Assembly: GCA_021646465.1 (NCBI GenBank)
Contig: SOET01000007.1
Coordinates: 56,274 to 120,273, forward strand
DNA length: 64,000 nucleotides
Reading direction: 5' to 3'
Source: Candidatus Kuenenia hertensis
GTDB lineage: Bacteria > Planctomycetota > Brocadiia > Brocadiales > Brocadiaceae
Below, piece by piece: positions 47,044-55,529 of this stretch (positions are counted from its first letter, which is position 1; every line of letters starts with the position of its first letter). The notes beneath the pieces are model-generated. The model did not search any database and was not told where the DNA came from. It saw only the letters and a list, made by a program, of their open reading frames with translations. A program made the position numbers and the translations under genes.

Positions 47044-47116
47044 TTGCAGGAAGAGAATAAATCTTCATAAAATCCTCATAACATATCACTCTCCACATTC
47101 CTTAGAAAAGAACAGT

Positions 47117-47166
47117 GGCGGCAGACTGTAGAGACGCATTGCAATGCGTCTCTACAGTCTGCCGCC
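47117..47166. repeat. 50-nt perfect palindrome
   Basis: The left half starts GGCGGCAGACTGTAGAGACG and the right half is its exact reverse complement, with no loop (centre CATTG/CAATG). The GTAGAGACGC...GCGTCTCTAC core resembles palindromic repeats common in cyanobacteria and other phyla. It lies 73 nt after the SHOCT gene. Confidence 0.85.
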
Positions 47167-47188
47167 TTGATCTTGATACGGCGTAGAT

Positions 47189-47215
47189 TGCTGTCAGGGG
47201 GAAACTCCTGACAGC
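47189..47215. repeat. Dispersed CTGTCAGG hairpin
   Basis: TGCTGTCAGG and CCTGACAGCA pair around GGGAAACT. The same hairpin, with one base changed and the same trailing CACAA, occurs at 23061-23083. Confidence 0.7.
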
Positions 47216-47461
47216 ACAAAATTTTATCGTTTTTGCCGTTTCAAAAATCCATACTTTTTCTGATCCCCTTTTCAAATATACCATTCGGGCAAGACATATG
47301 TAGAGCTTTTAACTTGCATTCACTAACATGTTATGATATACAGTTTAGAACTTTTTCGTTAAATATTCTGATTATTGGCAGTTTGATAAAAAGGAAGCAT
47401 TACTATCCAGAAAAATATACTGGATGTTTCTAATCCATGTTTTTATTTTATATTTTTTGTT

Positions 47462-48298
47462 GTGGGATTAGTAGTCGGGAGTTTTCTCAACGTCTGTATC
47501 TATCGAATCCCTAAAAATAAATCCTTGATATGGCCTCACTCGTTTTGCCCTCATTGCAAGGAATCAATCAGGTGGTTTGATAATATTCCTGTCATAAGCT
47601 ACATATTTTTATTGGGACGCTGCAGAACATGTAAAAACAAGTTATCAAGGCGTTATCCGTTAGTAGAGTTACTGACAGGGTGTATTTTTTTACAACTGTA
47701 TTATATTTTTATTGTATATCGAACGGAGTCTTTTTGTGTTTTTCTTGGGTATCTTGTTCTATGTTGTACGTTGATAATATCGACCTTTATTGATCTTGAA
47801 CTGCGCATAATTCCCAATGAAATTACCTTTATTGGTATCCCGCTCTTTATTATTTTTAGTGTTGTTTGTCCGGACATGCATCATGCCAGGGGTACGTTGA
47901 GAAGTTTTACACTGATTGGCATGCACCATCGGTTAGACGCTTTTATTGTGTCGCTCATCGGAACATTTACCGGAGGCGGACTTATTTACCTGTGTGGGAT
48001 AATCGGAAAGGTGCTTTTTAAAAAAGATGCTATGGGTTTTGGCGATGTGAAACTTATGGGTATGATTGGCGCTGTTGTCGGATGGAAACTGGCCGTTGCA
48101 GTATTTTTCGTTGCGCCGTTTTTTGGCCTTCTGATGGCAATTCCTGTGTTGTTATTTAAAAAAAGCCATTTAATTCCTTACGGGCCGTTTTTATCGGCGG
48201 CGGCTTTGGTATGCATCTGTTTCCAGGATTATTTCATAGGTCAAATCAATTTATATATTCTTGTATTCAGCGTTTTGTTTGATGGCTTTCCCTCTTAA
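47462..48298 (+). CDS. Prepilin peptidase (type IV prepilin leader peptidase/methylase)
   Basis: This polytopic aspartic protease cleaves and N-methylates type IV prepilins. It has the cytoplasmic zinc motif CPHCKESI...CRTCKNKLSRRYP, the first Asp in FIDLELRIIPNE, and the GxGD motif GFGDVKLMGM. The 278-residue frame from GTG 47462 begins with VVGSFLNVCIYRIP, which cuts the first membrane helix short. Coding sequence of the right kind (PCFYFIFFVVGLVVG) extends upstream to a TAA at 47387 but has no ATG, GTG or TTG. Either a rare start codon is used or a one-base change separates it from the ATG at 47424. A hydrophobic insert near 140-165 is longer than usual. Confidence 0.88.
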   Translation: MGLVVGSFLNVCIYRIPKNKSLIWPHSFCPHCKESIRWFDNIPVISYIFLLGRCRTCKNKLSRRYPLVELLTGCIFLQLYYIFIVYRTESFCVFLGYLVLCCTLIISTFIDLELRIIPNEITFIGIPLFIIFSVVCPDMHHARGTLRSFTLIGMHHRLDAFIVSLIGTFTGGGLIYLCGIIGKVLFKKDAMGFGDVKLMGMIGAVVGWKLAVAVFFVAPFFGLLMAIPVLLFKKSHLIPYGPFLSAAALVCICFQDYFIGQINLYILVFSVLFDGFPS

Positions 48299-48453
48299 AA
48301 ATGCGCTGTTTATTCTGTCGATTACGGATTGAGAGTAATAAAAAGTATTAAAAGAAAACAAAATAAATGTATTTGGACTGATTCAAAGCTGCTTTGTAGT
48401 TTTCTGTATACCTTAATCTCTAATGGCATTACTCGTGAAAGGAGAAAAAGAAG

Positions 48454-49101
48454 ATGGTAAAAAAAGTTGGTGTAGTACGAGGTATTTGTCTCTTTGGAAT
48501 GGTAGGAATGTTGGCTGTGGGAACAGGGTGTGCAGAGCTTAAACAATTACGCGTTGAAAATCAGCAGTTAAGCAATAGCCTTGCCAGCCTGCAGCAGGAA
48601 AACGCAAACCTTTCGGCAACGGCGAGCAGATATGAAAGTGAACTCAATAGACTTGAAAACTCAAGAAGGGCGCTTGAATCAAAACTGGAGGGTACGGGGG
48701 CTAGCACAAGAATAAAAGACGGCTCAGTTTCTATTGTATTGCCGGATTCAATACTCTTTGATCCGGGGCAAGCGAAATTACGTACTCAATCAAAGGCAAC
48801 ATTGCAGAAAATAGCCGGGATACTGAAAACCGATATTGCAAATGAAATGGTGAGAATCGAAGGGCACACGGATAGCGACCCTATTCAAAAGCAAAAAGAT
48901 AAGTATCCTTCTAATTGGGAGCTTTCAACGGCAAGGGCAAGCACCGTTCTTCATTATATGGTTGATGAGTGTGGTGTTTCTCCCACAAGAATCTATATCT
49001 CCGGCTTTGGACAACATCAGCCTGTTGCGGACAATAAAACAAAAGCAGGCAAGGCGCAGAACCGTCGCGTAGAGTTTGTTATTATTTCCGGAGGGGGATG
49101 A
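48454..49101 (+). CDS. OmpA-family peptidoglycan-associated lipoprotein
   Basis: A 215-residue lipoprotein. The signal ends in a lipobox with Cys26 (LAVGTGC). It is followed by a heptad coiled coil (about 28-78, QLRVENQQLSNSLASLQQ). The OmpA/MotB peptidoglycan-binding domain (about 95-210) shows EGHTDSDP, STARASTVLHYMV and the closing QNRRVEFVI. The lipid-anchor, coiled coil, OmpA order resembles Pal/YiaD proteins that tether an outer membrane to peptidoglycan. This suits current views that anammox planctomycetes have peptidoglycan. A GAAAGGAG box lies upstream of ATG. Confidence 0.88.
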   Translation: MVKKVGVVRGICLFGMVGMLAVGTGCAELKQLRVENQQLSNSLASLQQENANLSATASRYESELNRLENSRRALESKLEGTGASTRIKDGSVSIVLPDSILFDPGQAKLRTQSKATLQKIAGILKTDIANEMVRIEGHTDSDPIQKQKDKYPSNWELSTARASTVLHYMVDECGVSPTRIYISGFGQHQPVADNKTKAGKAQNRRVEFVIISGGG

Positions 49102-49111
49102 AGCGCACTGC

Positions 49112-49735
49112 ATGATTACTGTTGTTGATTATGGGATGGGGAATCTTCGCAGCGTGGAGAAAGGGTTTGAGCGGTTTGGTTTTGAAGTGAAAGTAAGCGA
49201 CAATCCAAACGATATTAAGCAAACCGATAAGTTGGTGCTGCCGGGTGTAGGCGCCTTTAAGGATGCGATGGTTGGTTTGCAGCAGAGGGGATTAAAAGAA
49301 CCCATCGTTGATTTCATTCATTCGGGAAAACCATTTCTGGGAATTTGCCTCGGCCTCCAGTTGCTGTTTTCAAAAAGTTATGAAGATGGCGAACACTCGG
49401 GGCTGTGCATTATTCCGGGCAAGGTGATTCGATTTGATTTTTCCGGAAGTCAAACAAACGAAAAATTAAAGATTCCCCACATGGGGTGGAATCAGATTGA
49501 TATTGTTAAACAAGATAATCCTCTCCTGAAAAACGTTCCCTGCAACACATACATGTATTTTGTGCATTCGTACTACGTCTGCCCGGAAGATAAAAAAGTC
49601 GTTGCCACAGAAACGGAATATGGTGTGCATTTTACATCGATGATATGGCACAAGAACATTTTTGCTACGCAATTTCACCCGGAAAAAAGTCAGCAATACG
49701 GACTTGCCATACTTGAAAACTTTGGGAATTTGTGA
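49112..49735 (+). CDS. hisH: Imidazole glycerol phosphate synthase, glutaminase subunit
   Basis: The 207-residue class-I glutamine amidotransferase supplies ammonia to HisF in histidine synthesis. The nucleophile Cys79 is in GICLGLQLL, with the His-Glu pair in QFHPEKSQ. The opening VVDYGMGNLRSVEKG is characteristic. ATG at 49112 follows GGAGGGGG (49091-49097); an upstream in-frame start would overlap the lipoprotein gene. hisA follows after 25 nt. hisF is not in the window. Confidence 0.95.
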   Translation: MITVVDYGMGNLRSVEKGFERFGFEVKVSDNPNDIKQTDKLVLPGVGAFKDAMVGLQQRGLKEPIVDFIHSGKPFLGICLGLQLLFSKSYEDGEHSGLCIIPGKVIRFDFSGSQTNEKLKIPHMGWNQIDIVKQDNPLLKNVPCNTYMYFVHSYYVCPEDKKVVATETEYGVHFTSMIWHKNIFATQFHPEKSQQYGLAILENFGNL

Positions 49736-49760
49736 ATTTTAAACTTCTGGATATGACATT

Positions 49761-50492
49761 ATGATTATTTTTCCGGCAATCGATTTAAAAGACGGGAAAT
49801 GCGTGCGATTAACCCAGGGGAAAAAAGACGAAGAAACCGTCTTTTCCGATAACCCTGTAGACATGGCAAAATCATGGGAAGGTCAGGGTGCGCAATACCT
49901 GCATGTTGTTGACCTTGATGGGGCATTTGAAGGGCTTCCCAAAAATCTTTCCACCGTAGAACAAATTGTTAACAGTATAAAAATTCCCATCGAATTTGGC
50001 GGCGGTTTAAGGACTGCCGAATCAGTAAAAACTGTGCTCGATCTCGGCGCGGAGAGGGTAATAATAGGGACAAAGGCAATCGATTCTCCGTCCTGGGTCG
50101 GGGAACTTTGCTCTGCATTTCCCGGGCGTATCGCAGTGGGCATTGACGCAAAAAACGGCAAGGTTGCAGTAGAGGGATGGACGTTTCTCAGTGAACAAAC
50201 TGCCATAGATCTCGCACGCGCTGTGGAAAAATCGTCGCCGTCCGCCATTATTTTTACCGACATATCAAAGGATGGAATGCTTCAGGGGCCAAACATTGAA
50301 AGCCTACGGGAACTCTTATTCGCCGTAAAAACCCCTGTAATTGCCTCAGGTGGTATTTCTTCACTTAAAGATATTGAAAACCTCTGTAAATTGCCCATAG
50401 AGGGTATGATTATAGGAAAGGCGCTTTACACGGGACACATCAAATTCTCAGAGGCGAAACAACTGTGCGATTCAATTTGCATGGGGAAATAA
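49761..50492 (+). CDS. hisA: ProFAR isomerase (HisA)
   Basis: This 243-residue TIM barrel carries out the Amadori isomerisation of ProFAR to PRFAR. Catalytic Asp8 is in FPAIDLKDGKCVRL. The second catalytic Asp lies in FTDISKDGMLQGPN. The phosphate-binding GGGLR (in EFGGGLRT) and ASGGISS loops are also present. Length is standard. It is paired with hisH. Confidence 0.95.
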   Translation: MIIFPAIDLKDGKCVRLTQGKKDEETVFSDNPVDMAKSWEGQGAQYLHVVDLDGAFEGLPKNLSTVEQIVNSIKIPIEFGGGLRTAESVKTVLDLGAERVIIGTKAIDSPSWVGELCSAFPGRIAVGIDAKNGKVAVEGWTFLSEQTAIDLARAVEKSSPSAIIFTDISKDGMLQGPNIESLRELLFAVKTPVIASGGISSLKDIENLCKLPIEGMIIGKALYTGHIKFSEAKQLCDSICMGK

Positions 50493-50644
50493 TACAAATA
50501 CACCATTGAATTTTAAATAATCGTATCGTGCCCGTTTAAATATAACAAATTAACAGCAAAAACAACCTTTTCCTGCATGGACTTATTTATTACTCACTAT
50601 CACGCCCCCCTTTCTTACAGGAGCATTCCCCCCTTAGAACTTTC

Positions 50645-51367
50645 TTACGATTCTACTGTGGAAGTGGTGATGTCCAGCTTCTTTTTCCGGTTGTATTCAT
50701 ACCGCAGTTGTAATATCTCTACAAACAGTGCAAAACCCATGGGGAGATAAATATACGCCTTGGGAATGTGCTTGTGGAGTCCTTCCATGAATATGGTTGT
50801 TCCGATGGTAATAAGAAAGGAAAGCGCCAGAATTTTAAGGGTGGGGCGCTGCACAATGAATTCTCCCACCGGTTTGGCAAATGCAAGAATGGCAAGAAAG
50901 GATACCATTACCGATGTAATAATGATCCATATCTTGTGTGTTAAACCTATAGCAGTTATGACAGAATCTATAGAAAAAACGATATCCAGAAGAACAATCT
51001 GTGTAATGACAATAAGGAAACCTTTATACTTTGCCGCAATTGTCTGATGTCCATCCGTTTTTAGCTCGATGGTATGGTGTATTTCCGTGACGGCCTTCCA
51101 TAAGAGAAAAAGCCCGCCCGCAAGGAGAATTATGTCCCGTATGGAAAAATGAAATATCACATTATTGGTAAGGTTGGAGAGGGTGAGCAGGAGAAAAAGC
51201 ATAAGTATCCTTGCCAGTAAGGCAATGCCCAAGCCAAGGATCCTTGCTCTATTCCTGCGTTCTTCGGGAAGTTTCCCGACAATTATAGAGATAACAAGTA
51301 TGTTATCCACGCCAAGGATTAATTCCAAACCGATTAGCAATGACAATAATGCAAGCGAATCTGCCAT
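50645..51367 (-). CDS. TerC/YjbE-family integral membrane protein
   Basis: This 240-residue protein has about seven membrane helices. The TerC signatures are GLELILGVDNILVIS, with its intramembrane acidic residues, GKLPEERRNRARILGLGIAL, and a second DIVFSIDSVITAIGL. Members have been linked to manganese efflux or metalation of exported proteins; the family name comes from tellurite resistance. ATG at 51367 is preceded by AGGTG at good spacing, so it is preferred over a GTG three codons earlier. It converges with hisA. Confidence 0.88.
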   Translation of the reverse strand: MADSLALLSLLIGLELILGVDNILVISIIVGKLPEERRNRARILGLGIALLARILMLFLLLTLSNLTNNVIFHFSIRDIILLAGGLFLLWKAVTEIHHTIELKTDGHQTIAAKYKGFLIVITQIVLLDIVFSIDSVITAIGLTHKIWIIITSVMVSFLAILAFAKPVGEFIVQRPTLKILALSFLITIGTTIFMEGLHKHIPKAYIYLPMGFALFVEILQLRYEYNRKKKLDITTSTVES

Positions 51368-51842
51368 AGTAAACACCTGGTAGTAATAAAAGGTTGAGGT
51401 TTATAAAATTTCCAGAGAAGAATATATTCTTTCCAGCCCTAAAAATCACAAATTATAGTTCGATATTTATCGCTGAGAAATGGAGTCGTGCAAAAATATA
51501 TAACCTATTAATCCTTCTAAATACAAGAAAAAAAGTTTTTCGAAAAAGAAATGCTTTTGCTTATAGGCACGATAGGAAAAGTTATAGTCATTTTATACCT
51601 TGATTTCAGATAAGATTTAGTATTAAATCGTGCGGGAATAAGGAATCCGTGCTTCCGCAAACGTTCTTAAAATTTTCGTTCTTGAGAGAATTTAATAATA
51701 CGAATTCACAGAACAAGATATGCTTTTATCACCATCTCGTATAAATAAACTTCCTGTCTTTTAATATATGAAAATAATGGCGACCCATTACCAATAATAC
51801 GTTTAAGAAACAAAATTTTTTAGTTAATAAAAGGGATAATGA
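51368..51842. other. Gene-free AT-rich region before the type I R-M locus
   Basis: The 475 bases lie between divergent terC and hsdM genes. I find no convincing open frame, RNA gene or inverted repeat. The region should hold promoters in both directions. Confidence 0.45.
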
Positions 51843-53366
51843 ATGCTAAATAAAAATGAGCTGGAAAGGACCCTATGGGCGGCGGCTGACAAGCTCCGCA
51901 GTAATATGGATGCGGCCGAGTATAAACATGTTGTGCTCGGTTTAATTTTTCTTAAATATGTCTCCGATGCCTTTAATGATCTGTATGAAAAATTGAATTC
52001 CGGAGAGGGAGAATTTGAAGGCGCTGATTCGGAAGATAAAGACGAGTACCTTGCCCATAATATCTTTTTTGTCCCTGAGAAGGCACGCTGGCAGTACTTG
52101 CAGGATCGGGCTAAGCAGCCGGAGATTGGTAAGTTTATTGATAACGCGATGGATTCCATTGAAAAAATAAACCCTTCTCTGAAAGGTGTTTTGCCAAAGA
52201 TATACGCTGATCCCGAACTCAACAAACAGCGTTTGGGAGAACTTATTGACCTTATTGGGACTATTGGATTCAACCAAGGCGGGCATAAGGCAAAAGATTT
52301 ACTTGGCAGGGTGTATGAATATTTTCTCGGCCAGTTTGCCGATGCCGAAGGGAAAAAAGGGGGACAGTTTTATACACCGGAATGCATCGTAAAACTCCTT
52401 GTTGCAATGCTTGAGCCGTATAAAGGCCGTGTCTATGACGGATGCTGCGGTTCCGGCGGGATGTTTGTTCAGAGTGAAAAATTTATCGAAGAACACGGAG
52501 GCCGTATCGGTGACATATCAATATTTGGACAGGAATCAAACCCGACAACCCTTCGACTTGCCAAGATGAACCTTGCTATTCGCGGCATTGATGCAAAGAT
52601 CGAGCCTGGAGACACGTTTTTACATGACAAACACCCTGATTTAAAAGCAGATTTTATCCTTGCCAATCCGCCCTTTAATGTGAGCGACTGGAGCGGCGAA
52701 CAGCTGCGTGACGACAAAAGGTGGAAATATGGCGTGCCGCCGGCAGGAAATGCTAATTACGCATGGCTTCAGCACTTTGTGCATAAATTAAGCCCTAATG
52801 GCACCGCAGGAATAGTTTTGGCAAACGGAAGCATGAACTCAAACTCCGGCGGTGAAGGAGAAATCCGTCAAGGCATGATCGAGGCAGGACTTATTGATTG
52901 CATGGTCGCCCTTCCTGCCCAGCTTTTTTATAACACGATGATTCCCGCATGCCTGTGGTTTTTGGCGCGTAACAAAGCAAATGGGAAATTCCGTAATCGT
53001 TCAAATGAAATTCTCTTTATTGATGCCCGTAAACTCGGAACAATGATTAACCGCAGAAATAAAGAACTGGCAGACAACGATATAAAACTTATCTCTGAAA
53101 CCTATCACAACTGGCGCAACAAGAACGGCAATTATGAAGACAAGCCCGGCTTTTGTAAGTCAGCGACAATTCAGGAAGTAAAAAATAACAATTATGTCCT
53201 TATGCCCGGGCGATATGTGGGAACTGAGACTGAAGAAGATGACGGCGTGCCATTTGAAGAGAAGATGAACGCACTTACTTCCAGGCTGGCAGAGCAGTTT
53301 GCTAAAGGCGCCGAATTGGAAAGAGAGATAAAAGAGAATCTCAAAGGGATTGGGTATGAAATTTAA
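51843..53366 (+). CDS. hsdM: Type I restriction-modification system, methyltransferase subunit
   Basis: This 507-residue N6-adenine methyltransferase works with HsdS to modify, and with HsdR to restrict, DNA. It has an N-terminal helical HsdM_N domain and [15 protein letters not shown] (about 172-186). Motif I appears as [10 protein letters not shown] (about 199-208) and motif IV as NPPF (275-278). The C-terminal region [12 protein letters not shown] is typical. Length and motif order are normal and the frame intact. AAGGGA lies just upstream of ATG. It is first of hsdM-(DUF1016 remnant)-hsdS-rhuM-hsdR. Confidence 0.95.
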   Translation: MLNKNELERTLWAAADKLRSNMDAAEYKHVVLGLIFLKYVSDAFNDLYEKLNSGEGEFEGADSEDKDEYLAHNIFFVPEKARWQYLQDRAKQPEIGKFIDNAMDSIEKINPSLKGVLPKIYADPELNKQRLGELIDLIGTIGFNQGGHKAKDLLGRVYEYFLGQFADAEGKKGGQFYTPECIVKLLVAMLEPYKGRVYDGCCGSGGMFVQSEKFIEEHGGRIGDISIFGQESNPTTLRLAKMNLAIRGIDAKIEPGDTFLHDKHPDLKADFILANPPFNVSDWSGEQLRDDKRWKYGVPPAGNANYAWLQHFVHKLSPNGTAGIVLANGSMNSNSGGEGEIRQGMIEAGLIDCMVALPAQLFYNTMIPACLWFLARNKANGKFRNRSNEILFIDARKLGTMINRRNKELADNDIKLISETYHNWRNKNGNYEDKPGFCKSATIQEVKNNNYVLMPGRYVGTETEEDDGVPFEEKMNALTSRLAEQFAKGAELEREIKENLKGIGYEI

Positions 53367-53577
53367 TCTTATTATGAAACAACCTGTTTCGCAATTACCG
53401 GCACGCAGAATTAACCAACGACCTGTTGGACAAATTGGGCAACAGGTCATTGCTCAAATTACTCAAATACCCTGGGGACACAACATCGCCATAATTTCAA
53501 AATGCAAAAACGTTAAAGAAGCCCTTTATTATGTACAGAATACAATTATACACAATTGGAGCAGAAGTGTATTCTGA
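53356..53577 (+). pseudogene. DUF1016 (YhcG-type) nuclease fragment
   Basis: A short frame between hsdM and hsdS ends with IPWGHNIAIISKCKNVKEAL, then YYVQNTIIHNWSRSVF. This is the end of the DUF1016 N-terminal domain (IPWGHN...YY...I..gWSR.vL). The rest of the nuclease is absent. Upstream, GACCTGTTG/CAACAGGTC (53420-53448) form a small palindrome within the frame. The flanks carry near-direct repeats, GGGATTGGGTATG at 53346-53358 and GGAATTGGGTATG at 53666-53678, which may mark how the fragment arrived. It is the second such remnant in the window (see 19946-20175). Confidence 0.6.
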
Positions 53578-53675
53578 ATTTAGAGGATTTCAAATGAATT
53601 TTCAAAACTTGATCGTTGTCCGCAAACCCTGCATGCGGAAACGTCTGTTCATATGTAATTTGAAAGGAATTGGGT

Positions 53676-55436
53676 ATGGGTTCCAGTGAGTGGGAAAAAA
53701 CAACATGGGGAGAATTAGCTACCCTTGAATATGGAAAATCTTTGAGAGATTATCAAGGGACAACTGGCGATATCCCTGTTTACGGAACAAATGGAAGAAT
53801 AGGATATACAGATAAACCCCTTTGTACATTTCCTTCAGTAATTATTGGGAGAAAAGGTGCGTATCGAGGAGTTCATTATTCAAACAAGCCGTACTTTGTT
53901 ATAGATACAGCATTCTATTTAAAACCTAAAAGCCCCAAGATTGATTTAAAATTTGCATATTATCAACTATTAACTCAAGATATAAATTCACTGGATAGTG
54001 GATCAGCTATCCCATCAACTAGCCGTGAAGATTTTTATAATTTAGAAATCATATTGCCACCTATTGAAACTCAACGCCGCATCGCCTCTATCCTTTCCAC
54101 CCTTGACGACAAAATCGAACTCAACCGTCAGACGAATCAGACGTTGGAGGCCATTGCTCAGGCGATATACAAGGAGTGGTTTGTCAATTTCCGCTTCCCC
54201 CATTCCCCTCTTGAGGGGTGGCAGGCAAAGCCTGACGGGGTGGACTCTTCTCTCCGTCCATGCCCAAAAGCTGTGAATTCTTCGCAGACAACGCCCACAT
54301 CCCCAGCATCATGGCAAAAAAACTCACTCTTCCCCTTCTGGACATTGCCAAAAAACCGCACATTGCAAGAGCGGGCAAAAGAACTGAGAAAACAAGGAAT
54401 TTTATCAGAAGTTATATTTTGGAAAACTTTTAAAGACAAAAAAAGGATTGGTTGGGATATTGATAGACAGGTTATTATCGGCAATTTTATTGTAGATTTT
54501 TTTATCCCGGAACTTGGACTTGTATTTGAAATAGACGGCTCAAGCCATAATGATAAACAGGAATATGATCGGGAACGCGATGCCTTTTTATCTTCATTAC
54601 AATTAAAAGTTGTCAGAATTTCCGGAAAAGATGTGCTTGGAAATCTTGAAGGTGTTTGGAGTTTTGTGACAAAGTCGATCAAAGAGAGAGTGGAAGAGTT
54701 GAGTCCACCCCGCCCTTCGGGCACCCCTCAAGAGGGGAATAGTCCACCCCGTCAGGCTTCGCCTGCCACCCCTCAAGAGGGGAAGAAGTATGAAATGCAG
54801 GACAGCGAACTCGGACCTATTCCGAAGGGGTGGAGGGTTGTTACATTTGAAGACGAGTTGGAAGCAGAAAGAGGGTTGAGTTATAAGGGCAAGGGATTGG
54901 CAACAAGTGGTGCGGTGCCAATGCATAACTTGAATTCGGTTTACGAAGGTGGTGGCTACAAATTCGAGGGCATTAAGTATTACTCCGGCGGACACATGGA
55001 AAAGCACATTGTTCGACCAGGGGATTTGATTATTGCAAATACAGAGCAAGGGCATAAATACTTGTTGATAGGATATCCAGCAATCGTTCCTTATGTGTTT
55101 GGAGACGTAGGGATTTATAGCCATCATATTTATCGGCTAAGACCTAGTCCGCATTCTTACTTAACATCTGATTTTTTGTATCAATTACTCTTGCGACCGG
55201 AAATTAGAGAGCAAGTTGTTGGTTTTGCAAACGGCACAACCGTAAATATGCTTAAGATTGAAGGATTGCAAAGACCAAAATTTGTCTTGCCACCAAGATA
55301 TCTGGTCTCGAAATTTTCTGAATTGGCTGCAAGTATTCGGTTAAGGCAAGAAGAAAACATCAAACAATCAACCACCCTTTCCGCCATCCGTGATGCGTTA
55401 TTGCCAAAATTGATGAGCGGTGAGATAGAAGTATGA
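53676..55436 (+). CDS. hsdS: Type I restriction specificity subunit HsdS with embedded DUF559 endonuclease cassette
   Basis: A 586-residue protein, about 190 longer than usual. The first target-recognition domain (about 3-128) and conserved helix LPPIETQRRIASILSTLDDK end at FVNFRFP (residue 175). The second recognition domain begins MQDSELGPIPKGW (about 374). HsdS proteins normally join these directly. Between them lies an insert containing a complete DUF559/Vsr-like PD-(D/E)xK domain (about 224-338: LPKNRTLQERAKELRKQG, IVDFFIPELGLVFEIDGSSH; Asp274, Glu285, Asp287, His291). The insert's DNA ends are inverted repeats (54204-54250; 54740-54784) that are translated as GWQAKPDG and PATPQEGK segments. 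The frame is open throughout. Whether the insert permits HsdS function, or is an independent nuclease read through, is unknown. ATG at 53676 follows AAAGGAA. Confidence 0.9.
   Translation: MGSSEWEKTTWGELATLEYGKSLRDYQGTTGDIPVYGTNGRIGYTDKPLCTFPSVIIGRKGAYRGVHYSNKPYFVIDTAFYLKPKSPKIDLKFAYYQLLTQDINSLDSGSAIPSTSREDFYNLEIILPPIETQRRIASILSTLDDKIELNRQTNQTLEAIAQAIYKEWFVNFRFPHSPLEGWQAKPDGVDSSLRPCPKAVNSSQTTPTSPASWQKNSLFPFWTLPKNRTLQERAKELRKQGILSEVIFWKTFKDKKRIGWDIDRQVIIGNFIVDFFIPELGLVFEIDGSSHNDKQEYDRERDAFLSSLQLKVVRISGKDVLGNLEGVWSFVTKSIKERVEELSPPRPSGTPQEGNSPPRQASPATPQEGKKYEMQDSELGPIPKGWRVVTFEDELEAERGLSYKGKGLATSGAVPMHNLNSVYEGGGYKFEGIKYYSGGHMEKHIVRPGDLIIANTEQGHKYLLIGYPAIVPYVFGDVGIYSHHIYRLRPSPHSYLTSDFLYQLLLRPEIREQVVGFANGTTVNMLKIEGLQRPKFVLPPRYLVSKFSELAASIRLRQEENIKQSTTLSAIRDALLPKLMSGEIEV
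54204..54784. mobile_element. Inverted-repeat-bounded DUF559 cassette inside hsdS
   Basis: The left end TTCCCCTCTTGAGGGGTGGC (54204 onward, through GACGGGGTGGACTCTT) is mirrored by the right end at 54740-54784, which closes with CCCCTCAAGAGGGGAA. Over about 42 positions the arms differ at one central base. A second, shorter right-type end (54701-54739, GAGTCCACCCCGCCCTTCGG onward) precedes it in tandem. The interior encodes a DUF559 domain. Total 581 bp. This looks like a mobile cassette that carries its own endonuclease and inserts in frame. Confidence 0.75.
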
Positions 55437-55529
55437 GTGATGAAATAAAATACGAACAGAAAAAACTTTTGATCATCTTCAACCCCGCTTTCATACAGAT
55501 AAAGATGAAATTGTAAGATTGGTGGTGCC

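Larger units (their letters stand above)
47044..47461. other. Repeat-containing intergenic stretch
   Basis: This is a 418-base gap with a 50-nt perfect palindrome (47117-47166), a dispersed hairpin (47189-47215), and then AT-rich leader sequence before the prepilin peptidase gene. No RNA gene is seen. AAGGAAG (47391-47397) looks like a ribosome binding site although no standard start codon follows it in frame. Confidence 0.5.

Noticed and set aside
50618..50640. GGAGCATTCCC near the end of the terC gene, resembling the miniature element's end
   Set aside because: Only about 11 bases match, without the ATTTTTTG continuation or a partner end; too short to call a copy.
51394..51603. 69-codon frame between terC and hsdM
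   Set aside because: The composition is that of AT-rich noncoding DNA, and there is no ribosome binding site.
55433..55516. 27-codon frame starting in an ATGA overlap with the hsdS stop
   Set aside because: The overlap is suggestive, but the peptide (MSDEIKYEQKKLLIIFNPAF...) is short, matches nothing and is followed by gene-free DNA; not enough to call a gene.
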